Source of the DNA: Sphingomonas sp. PR090111-T3T-6A
GTDB taxonomy: Bacteria > Pseudomonadota > Alphaproteobacteria > Sphingomonadales > Sphingomonadaceae
Assembly (NCBI RefSeq): GCF_000383095.1
Contig: NZ_AORL01000014.1
Coordinates: forward strand, 1 to 51,733
Direction of reading: 5' to 3'
Length of the DNA stretch: 51,733 nucleotides
Shown piece after piece: positions 24,819 through 35,092 of this stretch. Each line of letters opens with the position of its first letter. Position 1 is the stretch's first letter. Below the pieces are notes generated by a model. It was given only the letters and a program-made list of their open reading frames with translations, had not been told where the DNA came from and made no database searches. A program made the translations under genes and the position numbers.

Positions 24819-27055
24819 CGGATTTCCTTCTCGAACTCCTCTGCGAGGAAATCCCCGCGCGGATGCAGGAGAAGGCGTCGGCCGATCTCGTGCGCCTGCT
24901 GGAAGCGGAACTCGCCAAGGCCGGGCTCAAGGCGAAGGACATCGAAGGCTTCGTGACGCCCCGCCGCCTCGCGCTGATCGCGCGCGGGCTTCCGGCGGCG
25001 ACCGAGGCCGTCTCCGAGGAGCTGAAGGGCCCCCGCGCGGACGCGCCGGAGCAGGCACTGGCGGGCTTCCTCGGCAAGACCGGCCTCACCCGCGACCAAC
25101 TCGTCGAGCGTGAGGATGCCAAGGGCAACAAGGTGCTCTTCGCGGTGATCGACAAGCCGGGCCGCCCGACGCCGGACGTGCTGGCCGAGGCGATCCCCGC
25201 GATCATCCGCGCCTTCCCGTGGCCGAAGTCGATGCGCTGGGGCAAGGCGTCGTCCTCGTCCGAGAGCCTGCGCTGGGTGCGCCCGTTGCAGGGCATCGTC
25301 GCGCTGTTCGGCGACGCCGTGGTGCCGACCGGCATCGACGGCATCGAGAGCGGCCGCGAGACCGTCGGCCATCGCTTCCACAGTACGGGTGCGATCTCGA
25401 TCCCGTCGGCCGACGCCTATGAGGCGACGCTCCACGCCGCGCACGTCATGGTCGATCATCGCGAGCGCCGCGTGGTCGTGCGCGAGGAGGCCGAGGAGGC
25501 CGCCGCCATCGCCGGTTTCACGCTGGTCGAGGACGAGGGGCTGGTCCACGAGAATGCCGGCCTCACCGAATGGCCGGTGCCGCTGCTCGGCCGCTTCGAC
25601 CCGGAATTCCTCTCGGTCCCGCGCGAGGTGATCCAGCTCACCATGCGGACCAACCAGAAATATTTCGCCTGCGTCGACGGCGAGGGGAGGCTCGCCCCGG
25701 TTTTCGTCTGCACCGCCAACATCGTGGCGGCGGACGGCGGCAAGGCGATCGTCGAGGGTAACGCCAAGGTGCTCGCGGCGCGCCTGTCCGACGCGCGCTT
25801 CTTCTGGGAGCAGGACTTGAAGGTTCCGCTAGCGGAGCAGGCGAAGAAGCTCGACCAAATCGTCTTCCACGAGAAGCTCGGCACCGTCGCCGATAAGGTG
25901 GAGCGCGTGGCGAAGCTGGCCCGCTGGCTGGCGGAAGAGGGGATTGTCGGGGGTTCGAATCCTGTCGGGTGCGCCACTCTCGCGGATCAGGCCGAGCAGG
26001 CCGCACGCCTCGCCAAGGCGGACCTCGTCACCGGCATGGTCGGCGAGTTCCCCGAGCTTCAGGGCGTGATGGGCGGCTATTATGCGCGGGCCGAGGGCCT
26101 GCCCGACGCCGTCGCCGACGCGATCCGCGATCACTACAAGCCGGTCGGGCAGGGCGATGACGTCCCCACCGCGCCGGTGACGGTGGCGGTAAGCCTGGCG
26201 GACAAGCTGGACACGCTGTTTGCATTTTTCAGCGTCAGAGAGGTCCCAAGCGGGTCGCGCGATCCTTTTGCATTACGTCGTGCCGCTTTGGGAGTGCTGC
26301 GCGTTTTGGAAGCGCGGGGTATCCGCCTCAACTTGCTAAAAGCTGTTAGGCTGATGGCGCCAATTACCATCCGTCCGCGCATCATGAGCTTGCTGGCGCC
26401 GGACGTTATTCGTGACATGGAGGCGGCGCGTAAGCATCAATGGAACGCAATCGAAGATCTCGATACTTTTACAGATAAGTATCTGGAGGATGAGGATCTT
26501 CGGAAGGAGACGAAGGAATCTGCTGAGGGCATGGTAGGAGTCCTCGACTTCTTCGCCGACCGCCTCAAGGTCCAGCAGCGCGAAGCCGGCGTGCGCCACG
26601 ACCTCATCGACGCGGTGTTCGCGCTCGGCGGCGAGGATGATCTCGTCCGCCTGCTCGCCCGCGTGAAGGCGTTGCAGGCCTTCGTCGAGACCGAGGACGG
26701 TGCCAACCTCCTCGCCGGCTATCGCCGCGCCGCCAACATCCTCAAGGCCGAAGCCAAGAAGGGCACGGAACCGAAAGCCTTCACCGGCTTTTCCTACGAG
26801 CCGGACGCCGCGGAAGGCGAGCTGGCGCAGATGCTCGACACGCAACTCCCCGTTGCGGAGCAGGCAATTGCGCGCGAGCAATTTGAAGAAGCGATGACTG
26901 CGTTGTCAGTCATTCGTCCGACTATTGACCGCTTCTTTGATGACGTGACGGTCAATTCCCAAGATGAGACGAAGCGCGAAACGCGCCTTGCCTTGCTTGA
27001 TAAATTGCGTGCTGCAATGCAAAAGGTCGCCGACTTCTCCAAGATTGAGGGATAG
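24815..27055 (+). CDS. glyS: Glycyl-tRNA synthetase beta subunit, unusual mosaic
   Basis: The 746-residue beta subunit binds tRNA-Gly. Family marks are [14 protein letters not shown] at the start, [43 protein letters not shown] and [16 protein letters not shown]. At 746 residues it is longer than the usual near 690. Part of the surplus may lie around residues 500-565, where family members such as E. coli GlyS are about 35 residues shorter. Three oddities: a tRNA-3'-end-like sequence is read in frame as GGSNPVGCA (about residues 378-386); residues about 468-577 are encoded by DNA of about 54% G+C; and the last 60 codons by DNA near 49%, against about 70% elsewhere. The frame is intact and the gene essential, so the protein should work. 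Confidence 0.93.
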   Translation: MTDFLLELLCEEIPARMQEKASADLVRLLEAELAKAGLKAKDIEGFVTPRRLALIARGLPAATEAVSEELKGPRADAPEQALAGFLGKTGLTRDQLVEREDAKGNKVLFAVIDKPGRPTPDVLAEAIPAIIRAFPWPKSMRWGKASSSSESLRWVRPLQGIVALFGDAVVPTGIDGIESGRETVGHRFHSTGAISIPSADAYEATLHAAHVMVDHRERRVVVREEAEEAAAIAGFTLVEDEGLVHENAGLTEWPVPLLGRFDPEFLSVPREVIQLTMRTNQKYFACVDGEGRLAPVFVCTANIVAADGGKAIVEGNAKVLAARLSDARFFWEQDLKVPLAEQAKKLDQIVFHEKLGTVADKVERVAKLARWLAEEGIVGGSNPVGCATLADQAEQAARLAKADLVTGMVGEFPELQGVMGGYYARAEGLPDAVADAIRDHYKPVGQGDDVPTAPVTVAVSLADKLDTLFAFFSVREVPSGSRDPFALRRAALGVLRVLEARGIRLNLLKAVRLMAPITIRPRIMSLLAPDVIRDMEAARKHQWNAIEDLDTFTDKYLEDEDLRKETKESAEGMVGVLDFFADRLKVQQREAGVRHDLIDAVFALGGEDDLVRLLARVKALQAFVETEDGANLLAGYRRAANILKAEAKKGTEPKAFTGFSYEPDAAEGELAQMLDTQLPVAEQAIAREQFEEAMTALSVIRPTIDRFFDDVTVNSQDETKRETRLALLDKLRAAMQKVADFSKIEG
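25951..25976 (+). other. tRNA 3'-end-like sequence inside glyS
   Basis: The 26 bases read GGG-TTCGAAT-CCTGT-CGGGTGC-G-CCA, exactly the order of a T loop, 3' T-stem strand, 3' acceptor strand, discriminator base and CCA of a bacterial tRNA. The acceptor strand would pair with GCACCCG, as in arginine tRNAs. The 5' T-stem strand pairs only in part, and no D arm or anticodon arm lies upstream, so it is a fragment and not a tRNA gene. It lies in frame within glyS. An integration-site remnant or a tRNA-derived insertion are both possible. Confidence 0.6.
26218..26546 (+). other. Low-GC patch in glyS
   Basis: Hand counting gives about 161 G+C in 300 bases (54%) for 26221-26520, falling to 43% in 26461-26520, against about 70% in 60-base blocks on either side. 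Codons such as TTG, CTA, GTT, ATT and AAA become frequent. The reading frame and family motifs continue through it, which suggests exchange with a lower-GC glyS rather than an inserted gene. Confidence 0.6.
26865..27055 (+). other. Second low-GC patch at the 3' end of glyS
   Basis: G+C drops to about 49% (88 of 180 bases in 26881-27060, hand count) and returns to high values at once in ppdK. Between the two patches, 26547-26860 is high-GC and typical of the window, giving an alternating pattern within a single gene. Confidence 0.6.
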
Positions 27056-27111
27056 ACATCGTGGCCACCGTCCTCTCCACCGGTTCTGCAACGAATAAGG
27101 GGGAGGACGGC

Positions 27112-29771
<2,660 letters not shown>

Positions 29772-29775
<4 letters not shown>

Positions 29776-30020
29776 AGACGGTGATCGTGATGATGATGGG
29801 GGCGCTGCTGGTCGCGGCGGCCCCGGTCAAGCTGGCGCCGGCCGACGACAAGCCGGCCCAGCCCTTCGGCGCGGCGGCGCGCCACAAGCATGGGCCGGAC
29901 CCGATGGCCAAGCCGCCCGAGGATGTCGGCTCGCAGGAAGACCCGGCGTTGCAGCCGGGCCAGTCCTACATCAACCAGCCGAAGCCGCCCGTGGAGGCGG
30001 CTCCGGCCAGTCCGAAGTAA
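29772..30020 (+). CDS. Small secreted protein coupled to ppdK
   Basis: The 82-residue product has a signal peptide (MKTVIVMMMGALLVAAAPV) and a mature part of about 60 residues rich in Pro, Lys and Gln with no cysteine (AARHKHGPDPMAKPPEDVG, then a Pro-rich tail). The start overlaps the ppdK stop as ATGA, so it is translated by coupling. It is convergent with doxX (3 bases apart). Family not recognised; disordered periplasmic protein likely. Confidence 0.7.
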
Positions 30021-30023
30021 CGC

Positions 30024-30422
30024 TCAGCGGCGGGCGTCGAGGCTGAAGCGGCCGGCTCCGAAGGCGACGACCTGGAGCAGGCCGCCGGCCATGGCGACAT
30101 TCTTCCAGAAGTTGATGAACTGGCCCTGGTCGGCGAGATCATGATGGAAGGCGAAGGCGGTCACGATCGCGAACGCCGCCAGGATGGCCGCCACGATGCG
30201 CGTGCGGAAGCCCAGCACCAGCGCGAGCCCGCCACCCACCTCGATCAGCGCGGCGATGCCGAAGGCGACCTGCGGCAGCGGCAGGCCGGCGGACTGGATA
30301 TAGCCGATCGTCGCGGCCGGCGCGGCGAGCTTCGAGAAGCCGCTGAGCAGGAAGATGGCGGCGATCCCGATGCGGCCGATGAGCGGCAGGGCGGCGGCGG
30401 GCGAAGGGCTGGTCTCGTTCAT
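30024..30422 (-). CDS. DoxX-family membrane protein
   Basis: The 132-residue product has four hydrophobic helices and the DoxX pattern: LIGRIGIAAIFLLSGFSKLAAP at the start, GIAALIEVGGGLALVLGF in the middle and NFWKNVAMAGGLLQVVAFG near the end. DoxX-like proteins sit in the inner membrane; some are linked to thiosulfate oxidation or to redox stress, but most are unassigned. ATG 30422 gives the usual start; a GTG-initiated longer form would add nine residues. The 120-base spacer to the upstream HhH gene contains AT-rich sequence (GATCGATATAATATCC) that may hold its promoter. Confidence 0.85.
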   Translation of the reverse strand: MNETSPSPAAALPLIGRIGIAAIFLLSGFSKLAAPAATIGYIQSAGLPLPQVAFGIAALIEVGGGLALVLGFRTRIVAAILAAFAIVTAFAFHHDLADQGQFINFWKNVAMAGGLLQVVAFGAGRFSLDARR

Positions 30423-30542
30423 GGCAGTATCCCCCTTTGAAGCCACCAAAGAGCGGGTGGCGGTAGCGGGATACTTATGCAGCCATTTCGGCCTCGACAG
30501 GATCGATATAATATCCGTCTAATTGATCGAAAAAGTCGAACA

Positions 30543-31025
30543 TTATGGATAACGCGCGCGGTGCGCCTCGATCTGGCCGCTGCGCAGGAGGGCCGCCTGC
30601 TCCCGCCATTCCTCCTGCGCAATCGTGCCTGAAGACAGGCCCATGCGGGCTTCCAGCACCTCGGCATCCGTGGCGGAGAGGTCCTCGACCTGACGGTAGC
30701 TGTGGATGCCGGCCTCGTTCAGCACGGTCTCGCGGCTGCGGCCGATGCCGCGGATGAGGGCAAGGTCGTCGCGCGTGCCGGAGGCCGCGGCGCCGATCGC
30801 TGCCGCCGTGCCGGGGCCGATCGGCCGGCCGGCGAGCTGGCGCTCCAGCTCGGCGATATGCTCGCGGGCGGCCTGCTCGCGCTTCTCGGCGGCGATGCGG
30901 GCGACCTGCTCCTCCTCATAGGCGCGGCGCCATTTCGCGCCGCCCGAGCGCGACACCAGGCCCAGCAGCCAGCCGAGCACCAGCACGAGGGCGACGATCG
31001 CCCACTGGTTTGCGGTAAAGCCCAT
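30543..31025 (-). CDS. Membrane-anchored helix-hairpin-helix protein
   Basis: The 160-residue product has one N-terminal transmembrane helix (WAIVALVLVLGWLLGLVS), a charged coiled-coil stretch (residues about 30-65, YEEEQVARIAAEKREQAARE and beyond) and a C-terminal domain with DLALIRGIGRSRETVLNEAG and the second half IHSYRQVEDLSATDAEVLE. The LIRGIGxxxExxLxxxGI pattern is the helix-hairpin-helix-5 motif of proteins often called predicted 5' nuclease or ribosomal-L21-like; no nuclease residues are visible here. It lies downstream of tadC by 67 bases on the same strand, so it may share the pilus transcript. Confidence 0.8.
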   Translation of the reverse strand: MGFTANQWAIVALVLVLGWLLGLVSRSGGAKWRRAYEEEQVARIAAEKREQAAREHIAELERQLAGRPIGPGTAAAIGAAASGTRDDLALIRGIGRSRETVLNEAGIHSYRQVEDLSATDAEVLEARMGLSSGTIAQEEWREQAALLRSGQIEAHRARYP

Positions 31026-31092
31026 CGGTCCTCTCCTCGTTGCGCAGGGAGAACCAATGGGCAGGGGGCGGCGTTCCCGCGCGCCCCGTCCG

Positions 31093-32097
31093 TCAGCCCA
31101 TCTTGCCCGAGGACATGGCGTCGGAGATCGAGCAGGCCGCCGGCCCGAGGATCACGACGAACAGCACCGGCAGGATGAAGAGGATCAGCGGCACCGTCAT
31201 GATCGCGGGCAGGCGGGCGGCCTTTTCCTCGGCGCGCATCATGCGTTCGTTGCGGAACTCGGCCGACAGCACGCGCAGCGCGGAGGCGAGCGGGGTGCCG
31301 TATTTCTCCGTCTGGATCATGGTGGTGACGACGCCGCGCACCTGATCGAGCGCCACGCGGGTGGCGAGATTCTCGAAGGCCTGGCGGCGCTCGGTGAGGA
31401 AGCCCAGCTCGATCGCGGTGAGCATGAACTCGTCGCCCAGCTCCGGATAGGCCTTGCCCAGCTCGCGCGCCACGCGGCTGAAGGCGGCGTCGACGGTGAG
31501 GCCTGCCTCGGCGCAGATGACGAGCAGGTCGAGCGCGTCGGGCAGGCCCTTGCGGATCGCGGCGCTGCGCTTGGTGATGGTGTTCTTGAGCCAGATGTCC
31601 GGCCCCTTGTAGCTCAGCACCAGCGCGCCGGCGACGACGGCATAATGGAAGAGCGGCCCCTTGGTCGGGAACCAGCCGAGGCCGTAGACGCCCACCAGCG
31701 CCGTGCCGCCGATCACGATCGGCAGCACCATGCGCGCGAAGATCACCGCGACGGCGGCATCCTTGGAGCGGATGCCTGCCTGGAGCAGCTTGATCTGCGC
31801 CTGCTTGAGCTGGCTGTCCTGAAGCACCTTCAGATTGCCCAGCGTCGAGCGCATCCAGTCGGTGGCTTCGGTGCGGGTTGTCAGCTTGGCGCGGCGCTTC
31901 GAGGTGGAGGCGGTGATGCCGAGCTTAAGCTGCTCGCGCCGCTCGTTCAGCGCCTTCACGCGCTTGGCCATCGGGTTGCGCACCGTGGTGGCGGCATAGA
32001 GCGCGACCAGCACGGCGAGCGTCGCCATGCCGGCCAGCATCGTGCCGATCAGCTTCAGATCGATGCCCATGATGCTCGGATGCGGCGCTGTGTACAT
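31093..32097 (-). CDS. tadC: Tad pilus inner-membrane platform protein TadC
   Basis: The 334-residue protein has the type II secretion F domain (residues about 170-300; RKGLPDALDLLVICAEAGLT, then FENLATRVALDQVRGVVTTM and YGTPLASALRVLSAEFRNER) between N-terminal and C-terminal membrane helices. With TadB it forms the platform on which the ATPase drives pilus assembly. It is last in the cpaA-B-C-D-E-tadB-tadC unit, 19 bases after tadB. ATG 32097 is used; an internal MGIDLK start at 32070 is an alternative. Confidence 0.94.
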   Translation of the reverse strand: MYTAPHPSIMGIDLKLIGTMLAGMATLAVLVALYAATTVRNPMAKRVKALNERREQLKLGITASTSKRRAKLTTRTEATDWMRSTLGNLKVLQDSQLKQAQIKLLQAGIRSKDAAVAVIFARMVLPIVIGGTALVGVYGLGWFPTKGPLFHYAVVAGALVLSYKGPDIWLKNTITKRSAAIRKGLPDALDLLVICAEAGLTVDAAFSRVARELGKAYPELGDEFMLTAIELGFLTERRQAFENLATRVALDQVRGVVTTMIQTEKYGTPLASALRVLSAEFRNERMMRAEEKAARLPAIMTVPLILFILPVLFVVILGPAACSISDAMSSGKMG

Positions 32098-32116
32098 CTC
32101 GTCTCGTCCTCGCCGA

Positions 32117-33085
32117 TCAGATCTCGAAATTGACCATCTTGGCCATGATGAAGCCGCCGATCGCCATCCATATCAGGCCCACGCCGCCGGCGATCATCAG
32201 GCGCGTCTGCGTGAAGAAGCCCATCAGATAGGTGGGGTTCATGAAATAGACCGCAGCGAACACGAAGAAAGGCAGCGAGCCCACGATATAGGCCGACGCC
32301 TTCGATTCCGAGGACATCGCCTTGATCTTGAGCTTCATCTGCGCGCGCTTGCGCAGCACGTCGGCGAGGTTGGCGAGCGTCTCGGCAAGGTTGCCGCCCG
32401 TCTCGCGCTGGATCGCGAGCGTGATGGTAAAGAACTGGAATTCCGGCGTGCCGAGCCGGTCCGCCGTTTCCTGCATCGCCGCTTCCATGGTGCGACCGAT
32501 CTTGATGCGATCGCCGATCAGGCGGAACTCGACGCCGACCGGGCCGGGGATCTCGTTGCCCACCACGCCCAGCGTCTCGGTGATCGGCAGGCCCGATCGC
32601 AGGCCGCGCACGAGAAGCTCGATCGCATCGGGGAAGCGCGCGGTGAACTGGTTCACCCGGCGCGCGATCAGGAAGCCGACCGCCTTGTGCGGCAGGCCGA
32701 GGCCGACCGCGAGGCCGACCAGCAGCGCGATCAGGAATCCCGCGCCCTTCACGACCAGCAGGAAGATCACCAGTGCGGCGAGGCCCGCGCATGCCGCGCC
32801 ATACTGGCCCAGCGTCCAGCTCTTGCCGGTCATGGCGAGACGCTGACGCAGCAGCTCGGGTTTGGGCAGGAAACGGCTGGCGTAGGAATCGAGTTTGGTG
32901 TCGCGCTGGGTGAGCGCGCGCCGCATCTGGGCCGTCACCGACGAGTCGCCGCCGCCGGTATGGCGGTTCTTGAGCGCGCTCATCCGGCGCGACTTGGCCT
33001 TGCTCGCCGACGGCCCGGAAAAGGCCATGGCCAGCAAGCCCAGCGAAAGCGCGGCGCTGAATGCGAGAAGAACTGCCGGAAACAT
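32117..33085 (-). CDS. tadB: Tad pilus inner-membrane platform protein TadB
   Basis: The 322-residue partner of TadC has an N-terminal helix, two central helices near residues 95-135 and a type II secretion F domain (FPDAIELLVRGLRSGLPITE, FFTITLAIQRETGGNLAETL). Family length is normal. It follows cpaE directly after 49 bases. In the Caulobacter and most alphaproteobacterial loci the ATPase gene cpaF (tadA) stands at this point; no sequence for it exists here or anywhere else in the window. Confidence 0.94.
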   Translation of the reverse strand: MFPAVLLAFSAALSLGLLAMAFSGPSASKAKSRRMSALKNRHTGGGDSSVTAQMRRALTQRDTKLDSYASRFLPKPELLRQRLAMTGKSWTLGQYGAACAGLAALVIFLLVVKGAGFLIALLVGLAVGLGLPHKAVGFLIARRVNQFTARFPDAIELLVRGLRSGLPITETLGVVGNEIPGPVGVEFRLIGDRIKIGRTMEAAMQETADRLGTPEFQFFTITLAIQRETGGNLAETLANLADVLRKRAQMKLKIKAMSSESKASAYIVGSLPFFVFAAVYFMNPTYLMGFFTQTRLMIAGGVGLIWMAIGGFIMAKMVNFEI

Positions 33086-33134
33086 CAGCCGATCGCCTTC
33101 CTGTCCTCGAAGCCCGGCGCGATGCCGGCTGGCC

Positions 33135-34409
33135 TCACTTCGCCTTCCGTCTGGGCAGCAGCGACTTCAGATCGCCGAGCTTGCCGAGCAGCGACTTGCT
33201 TTCCTCGTTCTCGACGGGCTTGGCGACGCCCGTGTCGGCCGCGCGCGAGATGGAGCGGGCCAGCTCGCCGATCGGCGCCGCCGTCTTGTGCGACTTGGCG
33301 ATCTCGGCGAGCGGCTTGCCGAGCTTGGCGGCCTGCGAGAACAGCTTGATGTCATAGGGCACGCACAGGCTGAGCTTGCGCTCGATCGACTCCTCGAACT
33401 CCTTGCGCGTGATCTCGCCGACGGCGCCGGGGACCACGCGGTTGGCGAGCACCGTCACCTGCGCCGCCGGCACGTTCGCCTTGAGCCAGGAGAGCATGCG
33501 GATCGTGTCGCGCGCGCCGGCCAGCGTCAGTTCCACCACCAGCACGACGGTCTGCACGTCGTGCAGCAGGTGCGGATGCTGGATCAGCATGTGGCGGGGC
33601 AGGTCGAGAATGGTCGCCTCGAACGCGGCCTTCAACTCCTCCTGAAGCTGGTAGAAGGCCGAACCGTCGGTGATGAGCGGCTGGTTGAGCGGGGCCTCCG
33701 CCGACAGGATCGAGAGCTTGTCGGTGGCCTTCACCATCGCGCGCTCGATGAACAGGCCGTCGATGCGGCTTGGATTCTCGATCGCGTCGGTGAGGCCGCG
33801 GCCCGGCTCCACGTCGAAGGCGAGCGCGCCGGTGCCGAAATGCACGTCGAGATCGAGCAGCGCGGTCGAGCGGCCCTCGGCATTGCCGAGCAGCCAGCCG
33901 AGCGAGGTCGCGATGGTCGACGCGCCGACGCCGCCCCGAACGCCGACCACCGCCGTCATCAGGTGCGGACGGTCGACCACATGCTCGGCCGAGCGCGGGC
34001 CGGAGAGCGTGAACTGCGCATGGGCGAGCGCCTCGCGCATCTGGTCGGGGTTGAACGGCTTCAGCAGATAGTCCTGGATGCCGCTGGCGACGAGGTCGCG
34101 ATAGAGGCGGACATCGTTCACCTGGCCGGCGGCGATCACCACCGTGCCCGGCTCGCAGACCTCGGCGAGCGCATTGATGTCGCTCAGCGGATCGCCGCAT
34201 TCCGACATGTCGACGAACAGGATCATCGGGCTGGCCGAGATGGCAAGCGCCTGCACGGCCGCGCGCAGGCCGCCGCGGACCACCTTCTCCGGCGCCCAGC
34301 CATTCTCGATGACGATGGGGTGGAGCAGGTCCATGGTCGCATCGTCGCAGACGAAGGCGGCGAAGGGATCGCGCGTGCCGGCGGTCCGGTGCTGGAAGGG
34401 TGCGTTCAT
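33135..34409 (-). CDS. cpaE: Pilus assembly protein CpaE
   Basis: The 424-residue product joins an N-terminal receiver-like domain (residues about 17-140; MILFVDMSECGDPLSDINAL and YLLKPFNPDQMREAL) to a ParA/MinD-type ATPase. The Walker-A-like GVRGGVGASTIATSLGW lacks the usual lysines, as in CpaE of Caulobacter, which targets pilus assembly to the pole. LLDLDVHFGTGAL is the switch II region. The start shares one base with the cpaD stop (TGATG). A basic tail (LGDLKSLLPRRKAK) ends the protein. Confidence 0.92.
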   Translation of the reverse strand: MNAPFQHRTAGTRDPFAAFVCDDATMDLLHPIVIENGWAPEKVVRGGLRAAVQALAISASPMILFVDMSECGDPLSDINALAEVCEPGTVVIAAGQVNDVRLYRDLVASGIQDYLLKPFNPDQMREALAHAQFTLSGPRSAEHVVDRPHLMTAVVGVRGGVGASTIATSLGWLLGNAEGRSTALLDLDVHFGTGALAFDVEPGRGLTDAIENPSRIDGLFIERAMVKATDKLSILSAEAPLNQPLITDGSAFYQLQEELKAAFEATILDLPRHMLIQHPHLLHDVQTVVLVVELTLAGARDTIRMLSWLKANVPAAQVTVLANRVVPGAVGEITRKEFEESIERKLSLCVPYDIKLFSQAAKLGKPLAEIAKSHKTAAPIGELARSISRAADTGVAKPVENEESKSLLGKLGDLKSLLPRRKAK

Positions 34410-35092
34410 CAGTTGCTCCCCGTCTTCGTGCTTTCCTGCTTGAGCGGGCCGGCCCCGGTCGCAGCAGCATCGCGGAAGGTCTTGATCGCCTTGACGCTGA
34501 GCATCGCGTCGCCCGAGCGGTCGCCGGTGCGGCCCTCGATCAGATCCTGCGGATTGGCGATCATCTGGGCGAGGTTGTTGGCGCTCGCGCAGCCGAAATT
34601 CGACATGGACGAACCGCTATATTCGGAGAAATTGCCGTGCGACCAGTCCGGGCAACCCTCGACATGGGCCACCGCGCGGCTCACCACGATGCGCAGCGTG
34701 CCGGCATCGGGATGCCCGGCGGTGACGGGCGCGGGCTCATGCGACACGAGCATTCCGTACCGCGCGACGACCGCCGACACCGCGTCCCGCGCGCCGTCGC
34801 CGCGCCAGCCGGACGGATCGTCGATCGCGACGGTGTCGCCATAGCCGAGGTTCAGCCCGTCGAACCAGCCGGTCAGGCGATCCGCCTCACCGGGGGCGAG
34901 GCCGTTGGGCGAGGTCGCCACGTCGATCACATAATCCGTGCGGCTGACGACCGGCTGATGGACCGATTCCACCGAACGGTTGACCGTTCCCGCATGTGCC
35001 CCGGCAAGCGCTCCGGTGGCGAGGGCGAGGGCGAGGGCCGCGCGCCCGATGGCGAAATAGCGAAGCTGCTGGGCCATGGCGATCATCCTCAA
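34409..35092 (-). CDS. cpaD: Pilus assembly protein CpaD, without lipobox
   Basis: The 227-residue protein has the CpaD family core: RTDYVIDVATSPNGLAPGEA at the start of the domain, VEGCPDWSHGNFSEYSGSS, SNFGCASANNLAQMIANPQDL and GRTGDRSG. The N-terminus is a signal peptide (LALALATGALAGAHA) but has no cysteine at the cleavage site, so unlike usual CpaD proteins it would not be lipidated. CpaD helps the secretin in the outer membrane. Its ATG overlaps the cpaC stop by four bases. Confidence 0.88.
   Translation of the reverse strand: MRMIAMAQQLRYFAIGRAALALALATGALAGAHAGTVNRSVESVHQPVVSRTDYVIDVATSPNGLAPGEADRLTGWFDGLNLGYGDTVAIDDPSGWRGDGARDAVSAVVARYGMLVSHEPAPVTAGHPDAGTLRIVVSRAVAHVEGCPDWSHGNFSEYSGSSMSNFGCASANNLAQMIANPQDLIEGRTGDRSGDAMLSVKAIKTFRDAAATGAGPLKQESTKTGSN

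Noticed and set aside
25930-25976. Complete tRNA gene in glyS
   Set aside because: Only the 3' part is tRNA-like. No anticodon arm, D arm or 5' acceptor strand lies upstream, and the 5' T-stem strand pairs poorly.
27061-27111. GTG start for ppdK at 27061
   Set aside because: It adds 17 residues unlike the family, whereas ATG 27112 has a strong ribosome site and the usual N-terminus.
33900-34000. CpaE as a broken ATPase because the Walker A lysine is missing
   Set aside because: GARGGVGAST-like sequences without lysine are normal in CpaE proteins, so this is not damage.
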